Positions 50,201-57,973 are shown, counted from the first letter of the stretch. The stretch: DNA of 64,000 nucleotides from Nocardioides sp. S5 (GCF_017310035.1 NZ_CP022296.1:3534001-3598000), one strand, 5' to 3'. The notes: generated by a model from the sequence alone, not told the origin. Numbers and translations: made by a program.

Positions 50201-50524
50201 TGCAGCCTGCGGCCGGCCCAGGCCCGGCAGCCGGGGCGCCTGGACCTTGCGGAGCCGTGCGATGGCCTCCACGACCAGGCTCAGCGCCATGAAGGCCCAC
50301 GCGACCCAGCCGATCACCTTGAACAGGCCGAGGACGAGGGTGCCGTCGTCGGGCGCCATGAGCGCATTCTTGATGCCGTCCAGGGTCGGGACGTGGTCCG
50401 GGATTGGGCTGGCACTGATCGCGAGGAATAGTGCGGGCAGCCCGAGGACGATGCCGAGTACGGCGACCAAGGCTGCGAGGCCGGTGAGCCGCTGGCCCAG
50501 GGTGGGATGGGTGGGCGTGGTCAT
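47264..50524 (-). CDS. LysM-domain membrane protein with C-terminal BTAD/winged-helix-like region
   Basis: A 1086-residue protein. Three N-terminal membrane helices (about residues 12-34, 66-88, 108-130) precede two LysM repeats (VKPGESLWSIADDHFG near 177; VQPTDTLSEIAQEQLG near 235). A disordered Pro/Glu linker and another membrane helix (about 378-400) lead to a large cytoplasmic part that ends in a winged-helix segment (LLAYLAIHRKHGATREEIGEAFGITPGKVRDYTNTVREWLG, in pieces, near 875) and a TPR/BTAD-like end. It joins cell-wall binding with a transcription-regulator-like domain. It overlaps the TadG-like gene by 4 nt. Confidence 0.82.
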   Translation of the reverse strand: MTTPTHPTLGQRLTGLAALVAVLGIVLGLPALFLAISASPIPDHVPTLDGIKNALMAPDDGTLVLGLFKVIGWVAWAFMALSLVVEAIARLRKVQAPRLPGLGRPQAAARGLIGLAALLFIAAPIAAQTATITTAAGAPVTVGHVNAGAADQAPAQQDVKVETKQERQRKTVDHAVKPGESLWSIADDHFGDGARYKELVELNRDLLGAQPSFLEPGWVLKLPAVNGGAPAHDYTVQPTDTLSEIAQEQLGDADRWPEIYQASTGITQPGGAQLTDPDVIDVGWKLSIPGAEQGGSHDDTRHQQPRDVEPETPASPEDQRPVDPPAEEEPPVAHEPEVPEVPETAVPDAPPQAEEPAAPAADVDQVDDADDSILDAPWVLAGLTGGGVLLSGALLMALRSRRRAGYRNRTPGRAIAAPPPELAPVEMTLNATGAAAAATVEFADEALRRLAAAVGAQGATMPPLAAVEFAHGKLTLHLSAPAAVPAPWVGSPDQTHWHVSTDTAVDELGPDTGNVEPPYPLLATIGMSDTGETWLLNCEELSTLTISGDPTYGRDFARHLAAQLAVNPWSRRVQVDCIGVAEEAVGMDERISYYPTGAAGSPATADALAAAVTTVDRAKRHDTDASTARTGSVDDDTWPARMLLLDAAAGDPEDLEQLLQLVNDHVGQSATSIVVAGERPNTPGAVLHMTNTGRVVLEHVGLNLIAVGLTSDEARGCALVYAQSEVAEDVPVPVDETATDGWEAYTDQSGALRREYTLPRNTPADTVDEPLSSLLEGDDEDYIRQSAIVQEDLETLAPKVPEHVRAEVEQSDPTLDRDIADWFSTNCERPRLSLLGPVTARTHGKALAKRKPYFTELLAYLAIHRKHGATREEIGEAFGITPGKVRDYTNTVREWLGANPTTGEPHLPHADKAPATKLRGVNVYQVDDGLLVDLQLFLRLRKRGQARGGAEGVADLCTALELVGEAKPFSQLREEGWSWLVNEPDRVDLMASGWIADVALIVVTEALAAGDLVKARSAAFVANRADPDGESTRLCLAHVMKAEGDQLEADRILREEICNRSDDGDAPMELSERTKTIISTHGWLAS

Positions 50525-50973
50525 CTCTCGATGCCTCCTTCGGCGCGGATGAGCCGCGCGGACGCCTCCCCGGTGACCTGCATCGTGTCCAGGCCGATGA
50601 TCCCGAGGAACTTGCTGGTGTATGTGTCGGTGGTGGTGACAATCAGGGTGTCGCCGTCGACGACGCGGACGGTTCCCTCCACGCCGGCGGCGCGGAGATA
50701 GTCCATGGCGGCCGTCTTGGCGGCGGTGAGGTCGACGCGGAGGTCCTCGCCGCGGACTGCGGTCGAGCCCTGAACCTCCTGGGCGCCGGTGCGGGCGGCC
50801 TGGGCGGCAGCGCTGCGGGCTTGCTGCTGGGTGTGGACCTTGCCGCCGAGGTCGACGGCCATCCCGACGAGGATGATCATCGCCAGTGCTGCGGTAGCGA
50901 ACCAGACGCTGATGGAGCCGCGCTCATCACGCGAGCGCCGCGTCGTGCGACTTCGGATGCGGGCGGTCATCAT
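50521..50973 (-). CDS. TadE/TadG-like pilus assembly protein
   Basis: A 150-residue protein with the basic leader RRSRDERGSISVWFATAA; the RG-S junction before a membrane helix (about residues 22-44) matches the pseudopilin-like cleavage region of TadE/TadG. The rest is an extracytoplasmic domain with a short beta segment (VRVVDGDTLIVTTTDTY). It starts at ATG 50973 (ATGATG), overlapping the preceding gene by 4 nt. A minor pilin or assembly role is inferred from the family pattern. Confidence 0.78.
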   Translation of the reverse strand: MMTARIRSRTTRRSRDERGSISVWFATAALAMIILVGMAVDLGGKVHTQQQARSAAAQAARTGAQEVQGSTAVRGEDLRVDLTAAKTAAMDYLRAAGVEGTVRVVDGDTLIVTTTDTYTSKFLGIIGLDTMQVTGEASARLIRAEGGIER

Positions 50974-51428
50974 CGGCGCTCCCGGTAGGCGTCGACGGGG
51001 CTGCTGGCGGTGGCGGTGATCGTCCGGGTGCCGGGCAGGCCGGGGATGCTCAGGTCCGCCACGTCGACCTTGCAGGTCACGGTGGCGGTGACCTGGGCGG
51101 TGGTTCCCAGCGGGGCGTTGAAGGCCGCAGCGTTGATCGTGATGTTGGTGGTCGTGCACTGCAGGCCCTGGTCGTGCAGGCTGCTGGTGGCCGCGGACTT
51201 GCCGGAGGTGATGGCCTCGCTCTGGGTCCGCTCGATGGAGGCCGCTCGCGCCGCCTCGTAGGCGGCTGCGTCCACGGACTGCTTGGCGATCTCCACGCGG
51301 CCGCCGAGGATGATCATCGCCACGAACAGGCCGAAGGCCGGGACGCCGATCGCGGCCTCAATGGCCACCGACCCGCGCTCGTCCCGGCGCCGGCGGCGTG
51401 CGCTGGTCCGCCTCGTCTGCCTGGTCAT
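50970..51428 (-). CDS. TadE-like minor pilin
   Basis: A 152-residue protein with leader RRRRDERGSVAIEAAIGVP, including the Glu at +5 after the Gly-Ser junction that is typical of TadE-type prepilins, one membrane helix (about 22-43) and a C-terminal extracytoplasmic domain with two cysteines (CTTTN and CKVDV). It overlaps both neighbours as ATGA. Processed by a prepilin peptidase that is not encoded in this window. Confidence 0.82.
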   Translation of the reverse strand: MTRQTRRTSARRRRRDERGSVAIEAAIGVPAFGLFVAMIILGGRVEIAKQSVDAAAYEAARAASIERTQSEAITSGKSAATSSLHDQGLQCTTTNITINAAAFNAPLGTTAQVTATVTCKVDVADLSIPGLPGTRTITATASSPVDAYRERR

Positions 51429-51820
51429 TCGGTGAGCCTCTCGACCGGGACGCTGGCGCTCTGGGTGACGGTCACGTGCCAGCCGGGGATGACGCTCATG
51501 GACTTGCCCGTGACGGTGATCGTGGCGGTGGTCGTGGTCCGTGATCCGGAGACGCTGGTGGAGGTCATCACGTCGGAGCCTCCGGCGTCGTGGAGGAACG
51601 TGTTCGCCGTGGCCACACCGGCGTCGCGGGTGCCGGTCTCGCTGCCTGCCTCGCGGGCGCCCTCCTGCGCGGCCGCGAGCGCTACCTGCTTCGCGTGGTA
51701 GTAAAGGGCGCCTTGGAGGCCGAGGAACATCAGCAGGAACAGCGCGGGCATCAGGAAGACCATCTGGATGGTCACCGACCCGCGCTCGTCCCGGCTGCGG
51801 CGGTGGAGGCTGGCGAACAT
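51425..51820 (-). CDS. TadE-like minor pilin
   Basis: A 131-residue protein beginning FASLHRRSRDERGSVTIQMVFLMP; the class III-like junction is followed by a membrane helix (about residues 18-40) and then ALYYHAKQVALAAAQEGAREAG, which matches TadE, and a beta-rich extracytoplasmic end. The +5 residue is Gln, not Glu. It overlaps the downstream TadE-like gene. With 50521, 50970 and 51827 it forms a group of four small proteins with the same leader motif. Confidence 0.82.
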   Translation of the reverse strand: MFASLHRRSRDERGSVTIQMVFLMPALFLLMFLGLQGALYYHAKQVALAAAQEGAREAGSETGTRDAGVATANTFLHDAGGSDVMTSTSVSGSRTTTTATITVTGKSMSVIPGWHVTVTQSASVPVERLTE

Positions 51821-51826
51821 GGCGGC

Positions 51827-52030
51827 CTACTTGATCTTGGCGGACTCGCTGGTCACGAAGAACTTGATGGCCGCGACGACGATGCCGACGATGACGATCA
51901 CGGCGCCGGCCCACAGGACCTGCTCGATCGTGACGGAGCCGCGCTCGTCGCGCTGCCGGGTGACGCGGTCCTCGAGGGAGGCGAGCGAGGTCAGCGCCGC
52001 CATCTGGAGGGCGATGAAGAGCTTCAACAT
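51827..52030 (-). CDS. Flp-like major pilin candidate
   Basis: A 67-residue protein. After the leader comes DERGSVTIEQVLWAGAVIVIVG, with cleavage expected after the Gly and a Glu at +5, then a single hydrophobic helix (about residues 38-58) and a short Lys-containing tail. Size and pattern fit the Flp pilin, the structural subunit of Tad pili, although the leader of about 30 residues is longer than usual. The gene stands between TadC and the TadE-like genes. A GGAAGGAAG ribosome site precedes the ATG. Confidence 0.75.
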   Translation of the reverse strand: MLKLFIALQMAALTSLASLEDRVTRQRDERGSVTIEQVLWAGAVIVIVGIVVAAIKFFVTSESAKIK

Positions 52031-52104
52031 CGGGGTTCTTCCTTCCTTGTTGTTCGGTTTGCGGTCTGGGTGACCCTGGTTCTTTGGGGTCGGTGTTAGG
52101 TCGG

Positions 52105-53022
52105 TCAGGTGGTGAAACGGAGCAGGGAGGGGGTGACGAGGATCGCCATGAAGACGATGCCGAGCAGGCTGGCGGGGATGTACATGCGCTCGGAGACGGC
52201 GTTGGCCTTCCCGAGTTCGGCGCTGAGCATCGCCGAGCGAAGGGCGGCGGCGCGGGCGCGGAGGTTGTTGTAGATCTGGGCGCCGTCCTGGCCGGACTGC
52301 TGCATGATGTCGGCGAGGTCGTCGAGCTCGGGGACGCCGAGGTCATCGGCTAGCCCGTGCAGGAAGTCCCAGGGGGCGCGGGTCATGTAGCGGGCGCGGC
52401 GCAGCTCGCTCTCGATTCGCTTGAACACCCACTTGTCGCCGACCTCGGCCGCGGAGCGCAGCGCCTGCTGGCCGCTGGAGCCGTCGCGGACTCCGGTGGC
52501 GACCATGTCGATGTAGGCGCCCAGGGCCCGGCTGAACTCGATGCGGGCCTTCTTGGCGTCGTCAGTGGCGTTGTAGTTGGGCATGAACCAGAACAGTGCG
52601 GCGAGCCCGAGCGACCCGAAGGTGGGGATCACGAACGGGAGCGGGAGCCCGATCAGCGCGAAGAACGCCGCGAACAGCGGCGGCATGGCCAGGCCGAGCA
52701 GCGCCCAAACGACCTTCTCGCCGTAGAACCTGGTCTCGCTGATCTGGAGGATGGCCAGGTCCTTGCGCGGTGTGTGTGCCCACGCTCCCCCGGGCAGGTT
52801 CTTGATCGCCCACACGCCGATCCGGTCGACGAACGATCCGGATTCGGTGCTCTCCTCGACGTCGAGCGGGCCGGCGCTGCGTCGGGGTACGACGTGGCCG
52901 GGCGAGAGCCGGTCCAGGGCGTCGGCGAGGTCGGGGTCGGACGGGGCCAGGCGCCACACGAGCAGGGCAACGGCGAGCCCGAGGAGGGTGCCGCTGGCGA
53001 GCGCGAGCTGGAGGCCCGTCAT
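52105..53022 (-). CDS. tadC: TadC-like pilus assembly membrane protein
   Basis: A 305-residue member of the type II secretion F (GspF/TadC) family: an N-terminal helix (about residues 5-24), a second helix pair (about 100-150), the cytoplasmic loop (AGALGAYIDMVATGVRDGSSGQQALRSAAE, in pieces, near 175) and a C-terminal helix (about 275-297). It works with TadB as the inner-membrane platform on which TadA drives pilus extension. ATG 53022 overlaps the TadB stop by 4 nt. Confidence 0.88.
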   Translation of the reverse strand: MTGLQLALASGTLLGLAVALLVWRLAPSDPDLADALDRLSPGHVVPRRSAGPLDVEESTESGSFVDRIGVWAIKNLPGGAWAHTPRKDLAILQISETRFYGEKVVWALLGLAMPPLFAAFFALIGLPLPFVIPTFGSLGLAALFWFMPNYNATDDAKKARIEFSRALGAYIDMVATGVRDGSSGQQALRSAAEVGDKWVFKRIESELRRARYMTRAPWDFLHGLADDLGVPELDDLADIMQQSGQDGAQIYNNLRARAAALRSAMLSAELGKANAVSERMYIPASLLGIVFMAILVTPSLLRFTT

Positions 53023-53948
53023 GCGAGTGCTCCTTCCTTCTCCCCGCGCGCCGCTCCGTGCGCCGCTCGGTGCGCGTTGCGGGCCTGGAGGTCGAGGAAG
53101 CGCGGGAGCGGCTTGGCTACCGCCATCCGGCGCATCCACAGCAGCGTGGCCACGTAGGCGGTCAGCAGGACGGCGAGGATGACCTGGCCGAGCGGGCTGC
53201 CGTACGGCTCGATGTAGTCGCCGGTGAGGGCGAGCATGCCCAGGACGCCGAGGGTGATCACGGTGACCGTGCGGGCGGTGGTGCGCGGCTTGGCCTGGTC
53301 GGCGGCGATCTGGCGGCGGGCGCGCACGTCGGCCGCGACGGTCTCGGCGAGGGCGTCCAGCGCCTTGGCCAGGCCGGCCTGCCCGCGACCGCTGGCGGCG
53401 AGGATCAGCTGGCTGGCCACCACGTCTCCGGTGGAGTCGTTGAGGTCCTCAGCGAAGGCGCGCAGCACGTCCTCGGTGGTGGCGGTGTTGTTCCAGAGCC
53501 GGGAGACCATCAGGCCGACCTCGCGCTCGATGGGCGCCGGCACCGACTGCAGCGACTTGATGAGCGCCGAGCGCAGCGACTGTCCGGCCGTCAGCTTGCC
53601 GGACAGTGACCGGGTCCACTCCTCGAGCGCCTCGAGCTTCTCGACGCTCGCGGCCGCCGGCGGGGGCGTGAGCAGCAGCGGGATGCCGACGATCGCGGCC
53701 GGGACGAGCACGATCGCGATCACCCAGCCGGTCAGCAGCGCGACCAGGAGGCCGGCGACAGCGCCGCCGATGACCAGCATCCGGGTGCGCGGGTTGAGCC
53801 GGGTGAACCAGCCACCCGCCCGGCCGAACGGGGTGACGGTCCGGGCGGGCCGCGGCGGCTTCGGAGGTGCGGGGATCAGCGCGTAGACCATGCCGATCAG
53901 GCCGATGACGATGAGCGCCCCGAAGACGGCGGGCAGGAAGGCGGTCAT
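53019..53948 (-). CDS. tadB: TadB-like pilus assembly membrane protein
   Basis: A 309-residue GspF/TadB-family protein with membrane helices at about 5-25, 57-92, 228-245 and 255-270 and the conserved cytoplasmic domain between (LEEWTRSLSGKLTAGQSLRSALI near 110; ASQLILAASGRGQAGLAKALDALAETV near 182). It overlaps TadA and TadC genes by 4 nt each. Platform protein of the Tad secretion machine. Confidence 0.9.
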   Translation of the reverse strand: MTAFLPAVFGALIVIGLIGMVYALIPAPPKPPRPARTVTPFGRAGGWFTRLNPRTRMLVIGGAVAGLLVALLTGWVIAIVLVPAAIVGIPLLLTPPPAAASVEKLEALEEWTRSLSGKLTAGQSLRSALIKSLQSVPAPIEREVGLMVSRLWNNTATTEDVLRAFAEDLNDSTGDVVASQLILAASGRGQAGLAKALDALAETVAADVRARRQIAADQAKPRTTARTVTVITLGVLGMLALTGDYIEPYGSPLGQVILAVLLTAYVATLLWMRRMAVAKPLPRFLDLQARNAHRAAHGAARGEKEGALA

Positions 53949-55624
53949 GAGATCGCCACCCCCGGGTTTGCCTGGGACTCGGCCTTGTACGCCTCGAGGT
54001 CGAACCCGTGGCGCGCGAGCTCCTGGGCGAGGAAGTTGTCGAGCTTCCCGGTCGCGACGGCCTGGCCGAGCTGGTTCGGGGCGAAGATCGGGGTGGTCGC
54101 ATACCCGCGGGCCGCGTCGATGCTGGGCTGGACGACCAGGACCTCCTCGACCCAGCGCTGCTTGCGGAAGGTGCCGTCGGGATTGGCGACGACCTCCGAG
54201 CGCAGGTACATCACGATGTCGATCGCGGCGGCCAGCTTGCTGATTGCCAACTCGCGGGTGACCTGCGGGCCCTTCTCCATGGCGCAGGAGACGAGCTTCT
54301 CGATCGTGTGCTCGGCACTGCGGGCATGGGTGGTGCTGATCGAGCCCGGCCCGGACTCCATGGCCTTGAGCATGTTCCAGACCTCCGGGCCGCGGACCTC
54401 ACCGACGATCTGGCGGGCGAGGTTGAACCGGAAGGAGTGGTGGATGGCCTCCTCGAGGCTGAACTCACCGGCCTGGCGGCCGTCGATGCCGACCTCGCCG
54501 GATCCGGGCCGGTGCTCCCACGCGTGGACGATCTTGTGCCGGTCGACCAGCTCGTGCAGGTGCAGCTCGAACTCGGTCTCGAAGGTGCCGATCATCTCCC
54601 AGGGCGGGATGCACGAGCACAGGGCCCGGACCCAAGTGGTCTTGCCGCTGCCTTGGACCCCGGAGACGACGATGCTCTTGCCCGCGCGCACGCAGGTTGC
54701 GACGAAGTCGGCCAAGACCGCGCCGCACGCCTTGCGGTCGTAGACCATCTCGTCCATCGACACCTCGCGCATCCCGTGGCGACGGATCACGACGGAGGTG
54801 TAGGCCATCACCCAGGAGCCGGCCGCGAGCCGCGCTCCCCCGGGCAGCCGGAGGTCCAGGTGCGGCCGGGCCTCGGTGAAGGGCCGGTTCTGCCGGGAGC
54901 CGAGGTCGGAGAGGAACTCGCGCAGCTCGTCCTCGGAGTCGGCGATCGGGGCGGCCTCCACAAGGGTGCCGTCGACCAGCTCCAGCCACACCGAGCAGAC
55001 CGGGCCGCGGGCAATTACGATGATGTTCTCGACGTCCTCGCGCTCGACCAGGGGCTGCAGGCGGCCCAGACCGAACAGGGCGGCGTGGAGGGCGGACTTG
55101 AGTGCCTTCTCGTGGTCCTTCGTCCACGGCGGACGGCCGGTCGAGACCAACGTCTCGGCCTCGGATTTGATGAGCTCCTCGATGACGTCGAGGCCCATCT
55201 GCTCGCGGTCCTCCTCAGTGACCCGACCACCTTCCTTGTCGAGCCGGGCGGTTAGTCGCGACGAGATCTCAGCGCGGTACTGCGCGATCAGCTCCCAGTC
55301 CAGCTCGACCTCGCCATCCGTGCCGCGGGTGTCTTGGTGCTCCTCCGGTGCGGGCGCCACAAGCGGGCGCAGGCTGAACTCCGAGCGGGCGCGGCCAGGC
55401 AGCTGGCCCTCGCCTTCGCTGGTCCAGGCGCCGGCGAAGATCGGCAGCGAGGTCGGGTCGTCGTCCTCGACGACCGGCGGGGGCGGCGGGGTGCCGTTGG
55501 AACCGCGTCCTCGGGCGAACGGCGAGGTCTGCTCACGGTTCGCGGCATGGCGGGCCTCAAGCCACTCGTCTGCGCGCAGCGGGTCGCGGCCGTTGGTCTC
55601 CGGGTGGTGTCCGTTGGTGCTCAT
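53945..55624 (-). CDS. tadA: TadA/CpaF-like secretion ATPase
   Basis: A 559-residue type II/IV secretion ATPase. After a disordered N-terminal 100 residues come the CpaF core elements: NIIVIARGP near 215, the RLPGGARLAA region near 258, Walker A VSGVQGSGKTTWVR near 325, the Asp/Glu-box GTFETEFELHL near 348, Walker B IVGEVRGPEVWN near 407, and STTHARSAEHTIEKL near 425. It powers pilus polymerisation together with TadB and TadC. ATG 55624 overlaps the TadZ stop by 4 nt. The first 100 residues are longer than usual for the family. Confidence 0.92.
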   Translation of the reverse strand: MSTNGHHPETNGRDPLRADEWLEARHAANREQTSPFARGRGSNGTPPPPPVVEDDDPTSLPIFAGAWTSEGEGQLPGRARSEFSLRPLVAPAPEEHQDTRGTDGEVELDWELIAQYRAEISSRLTARLDKEGGRVTEEDREQMGLDVIEELIKSEAETLVSTGRPPWTKDHEKALKSALHAALFGLGRLQPLVEREDVENIIVIARGPVCSVWLELVDGTLVEAAPIADSEDELREFLSDLGSRQNRPFTEARPHLDLRLPGGARLAAGSWVMAYTSVVIRRHGMREVSMDEMVYDRKACGAVLADFVATCVRAGKSIVVSGVQGSGKTTWVRALCSCIPPWEMIGTFETEFELHLHELVDRHKIVHAWEHRPGSGEVGIDGRQAGEFSLEEAIHHSFRFNLARQIVGEVRGPEVWNMLKAMESGPGSISTTHARSAEHTIEKLVSCAMEKGPQVTRELAISKLAAAIDIVMYLRSEVVANPDGTFRKQRWVEEVLVVQPSIDAARGYATTPIFAPNQLGQAVATGKLDNFLAQELARHGFDLEAYKAESQANPGVAIS

Positions 55625-56460
55625 GCGTGGCCTCCGTTCGTGGGAGCGAGGGCGGCCTGGTTGGCGCCGAGGATGGACTCGATTGCGGCGGTGCTGCCCC
55701 GGTAGCCGCGCCGCAGTCCGGAGGACTCGAACTTGCGTGGCTTGCGGGCGCCGTGGGAGTAGACCTCGGCCACCTCGGGCTCCCAGTCCACGGAGGCGAC
55801 CACGGGGATCTGGAGGGCCTTGGCGATGTGGCGTGCGGTGTAGGGCCGGACTCGGGCGCCGGTGGGAAGCGAGGGCCAGCGTCGCTCCTCGTCGACGAGG
55901 AATCCCCCGAGACGGGAGAGCCCACCGACCGCGGCGAACTGTGCCCGCAGGGTCTTGGCCCAGCTGGTGGCACCGGCCAGGGCCGGCAGCGAGCTGCGGG
56001 TGACGAGCAGGGTCAGGTCGGAGGCAGCGATCAGCGGCTGGGGCCAGCCCGCGAGGCCGAGTCGTCCGGCGTCGACGATGACGTCCTGGCCGTTGCGGTC
56101 GAGGGCGCGCAGTTGCTCGGTGAGCGGTTCCCACAGGGGCAGCAGGCTGGGGGCCTGCTCGTGGGCCCGGATGCCGGGTAGGAACCAAGCAGACCGCTCG
56201 GCCGGCGCCTCGGGGTCCAGCAGCAGCGTCTCCCGGGGCAGTGCGTCCGCCAGCGTTCCCTCGCGCAGGGAGAGAGCGAGGTTGATCAGGCCGCCGGTCG
56301 GCTCCTGGGCGCCCTGGAAGTAGCCAGCGAAGACCGAGGAGGATCCGGTCGGGTCTGCGTCGACCAGGAGCACGGGTCGGTGCCAGTTGAGGGTTAGCCC
56401 GAGCGCCGTGGTGGACACGCCGGGCGAACCGCTCGCGGAGGCCAGGACGATCACCGCCAT
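55621..56460 (-). CDS. TadZ/CpaE-like ParA-type protein, Walker A lysine missing
   Basis: A 279-residue ParA/MinD-like protein in the position of TadZ. The N-terminal loop IVLASASGSPGVSTTALGL shows the P-loop outline, but no Lys, and is followed by VLLVDADPTGSSS. TadZ proteins localise the Tad machine at a pole, and several of them have atypical P-loops; a weakened ATPase is therefore believable. It overlaps TadA by 4 nt and follows the SAF protein gene by 3 nt. Confidence 0.82.
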   Translation of the reverse strand: MAVIVLASASGSPGVSTTALGLTLNWHRPVLLVDADPTGSSSVFAGYFQGAQEPTGGLINLALSLREGTLADALPRETLLLDPEAPAERSAWFLPGIRAHEQAPSLLPLWEPLTEQLRALDRNGQDVIVDAGRLGLAGWPQPLIAASDLTLLVTRSSLPALAGATSWAKTLRAQFAAVGGLSRLGGFLVDEERRWPSLPTGARVRPYTARHIAKALQIPVVASVDWEPEVAEVYSHGARKPRKFESSGLRRGYRGSTAAIESILGANQAALAPTNGGHA

Positions 56461-56463
56461 GCC

Positions 56464-57144
56464 TCAGCGCTGCCGGGCGTCCAGGACGAGTGCGACCCGT
56501 CCGGTGGCAGCCCGGGCAGCCAGTTCGGCCGCCTCGGCTTCGGGCACCGCGACGTCGACGACGGTCTCCCCCGTCTCCTCGACCCGGTTAACACCAACGA
56601 CGGTGGCCTCGATGGTGACCGGCTCCCTGTCGGTGACCTCGCCCTGGTCGCCGGGCGTGGTGACGATCCGGACGACGTCGCCGCCGTAGAGCGGCTCTGA
56701 CGGCATCTGCGCGGGAGTAAGGCTGATGCCCACCAGGGACTCTCCCTCCCCCGGCACCAGGTTGTCGGTGACTGCCTGCGCGGTGAGCAGAGTGCCGGCC
56801 CACAGGTCGACGGCAGCGCGGCTGCCCTCGAGCTCGGCCTTCTGGCTGCCGGGGACCGGGGTCAACGCCGGGTCGACGCTGACCCGCACGACGGCGAGGT
56901 CGCCGGCCTCGATGGTCTCGCCACGCTTGATGTCGTTGCTGACGACCAGGACCTCTTGGGTGTCGTTAACCGAGGTGAACGCGAACGCGGTCCCCAGGCC
57001 GCCGGCAGCGACAAGAGCCGCGCAGAGTGCCAGGACCCAACGCCTGCGGCGGCGCCTCAGCCGTGGGAAATGGTTGTGGTCGGGAGGTGCCTTGATACTG
57101 GCGCCAACCTCGTCCCGTGCATGTTGAGCAGTGTTCATCGACAT
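56464..57144 (-). CDS. SAF-domain/CpaB (RcpC)-like pilus protein
   Basis: From ATG 57144 the product has 226 residues: an Arg-rich cytoplasmic start, one membrane helix (about 34-56), and an SAF domain (VLVVSNDIKRGETIEAGDLAVVRVSVDP near 72; LLTAQAVTDNLVPG near 122), then a second beta domain. CpaB/RcpC proteins are periplasmic or cell-wall stabilisers of the Flp pilus base. It is the first gene of the Tad operon; a copy of the shared motif and a large palindrome lie in its upstream region. A second ATG at 57138 is an alternative start. Confidence 0.85.
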   Translation of the reverse strand: MSMNTAQHARDEVGASIKAPPDHNHFPRLRRRRRRWVLALCAALVAAGGLGTAFAFTSVNDTQEVLVVSNDIKRGETIEAGDLAVVRVSVDPALTPVPGSQKAELEGSRAAVDLWAGTLLTAQAVTDNLVPGEGESLVGISLTPAQMPSEPLYGGDVVRIVTTPGDQGEVTDREPVTIEATVVGVNRVEETGETVVDVAVPEAEAAELAARAATGRVALVLDARQR

Positions 57145-57170
57145 GGATCCCCGAGTCCTCTCTTGTCTCA

Positions 57171-57182
57171 ATCACCTACGTG
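57171..57182 (-). promoter_or_regulatory. Shared upstream motif, copy 5
   Basis: On the minus strand this reads CACGTAGGTGAT directly after TTGA, 26 nt upstream of the first Tad gene. It ties the Tad operon to the same motif family as the relaxase and conjugation genes. Confidence 0.45.
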
Positions 57183-57218
57183 TCAAGACGTGCCGGGAGC
57201 GGTCATCGCGAGCCCGAC

Positions 57219-57250
57219 TCGATAGAAACACACTAGTGCATTTCTATCGA
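57219..57250. promoter_or_regulatory. Near-perfect 32-bp palindrome upstream of the Tad operon
   Basis: Arms TCGATAGAAA (57219-57228) and TTTCTATCGA (57241-57250) enclose CACTAGTG (57231-57238), itself a palindrome. Only two base pairs per half fail to match. It lies about 75 nt upstream of the first Tad gene and downstream of the HTH gene at 57472. It is a strong candidate operator. The remaining 57251-57471 show nothing recognisable. Confidence 0.6.
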
Positions 57251-57471
57251 GAGAATCGGTATCCACAGCTGACCGATTCCGAGATGTCATCGCCCGAGTC
57301 CTGACCGGAAGTGGTTGCGTGGCCCAATCCCCCCGATGGGACTGAGCGCTCGCACGCACCGAACATCCAGGTCAATAGGACCACAAATCATGCGGACTTT
57401 TCGGGAGGAATATCTCCCTGTGGATTACGTTCAACTCGGCGCCAGGCGCGCCCCCATCTACGGCGCTAGAC

Positions 57472-57912
57472 CTACCCGCGCCGCAGACGCTGCTGCCGGG
57501 CTTCCTGGAAGGCCGCGGCGACGACGTCGACTGTGTCCCCCAACCCACGCGCGAGACTCTCAAGCTGCCTGGCTGCTGGGAGTCGGGTCCAACGGCCTTG
57601 CTCCCAGGCGTAGTAGGTCGGCACAGCCACGTTGACGGCCGCAGCCAACTCGGGCACCGTCAGCCCCGCCTTCAAACGCAGTGCTCTGAGATCAGGAACC
57701 TCACCCTCCATGTGAATTAGACGAAGGGTCGGGATGTCGAGCGCTCTAGCAAGCTTGACCAAGAAGTCCGGCCGAGGAACCGACGCGCCCAGCTCCCAAC
57801 GAGATATGCGCTCCCCACCGGCGGCACCAACTAGACGCGCCAACTCATGCTGGGTCAGGCCCGCCTTCTCGCGAGCGGCGCGCAGCACTGAGGGGTCGAT
57901 TCCGGAAACCAT
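57472..57912 (-). CDS. Xre-family regulator with two HTH domains
   Basis: A 146-residue protein carrying two Cro/C1-type HTH domains in tandem: residues 8-64 (LRAAREKAGLTQHELARLVG, then ERISRWELG) and residues 75-130 (LRALRLKAGLTVPELAAAVNVAVPTYYAWEQG, in pieces). The duplication would allow binding to paired sites. It is divergent from the DUF4365/Argonaute pair and faces the Tad operon from upstream, so it could repress either. A copy of the shared motif lies 61 nt upstream of its start. Confidence 0.85.
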   Translation of the reverse strand: MVSGIDPSVLRAAREKAGLTQHELARLVGAAGGERISRWELGASVPRPDFLVKLARALDIPTLRLIHMEGEVPDLRALRLKAGLTVPELAAAVNVAVPTYYAWEQGRWTRLPAARQLESLARGLGDTVDVVAAAFQEARQQRLRRG

Positions 57913-57973
57913 CGCTGACAGACACTAGTCGGAGCAAGCGGGAGCCCCCGCCGCGAATCTCCCCACAAGTTGA

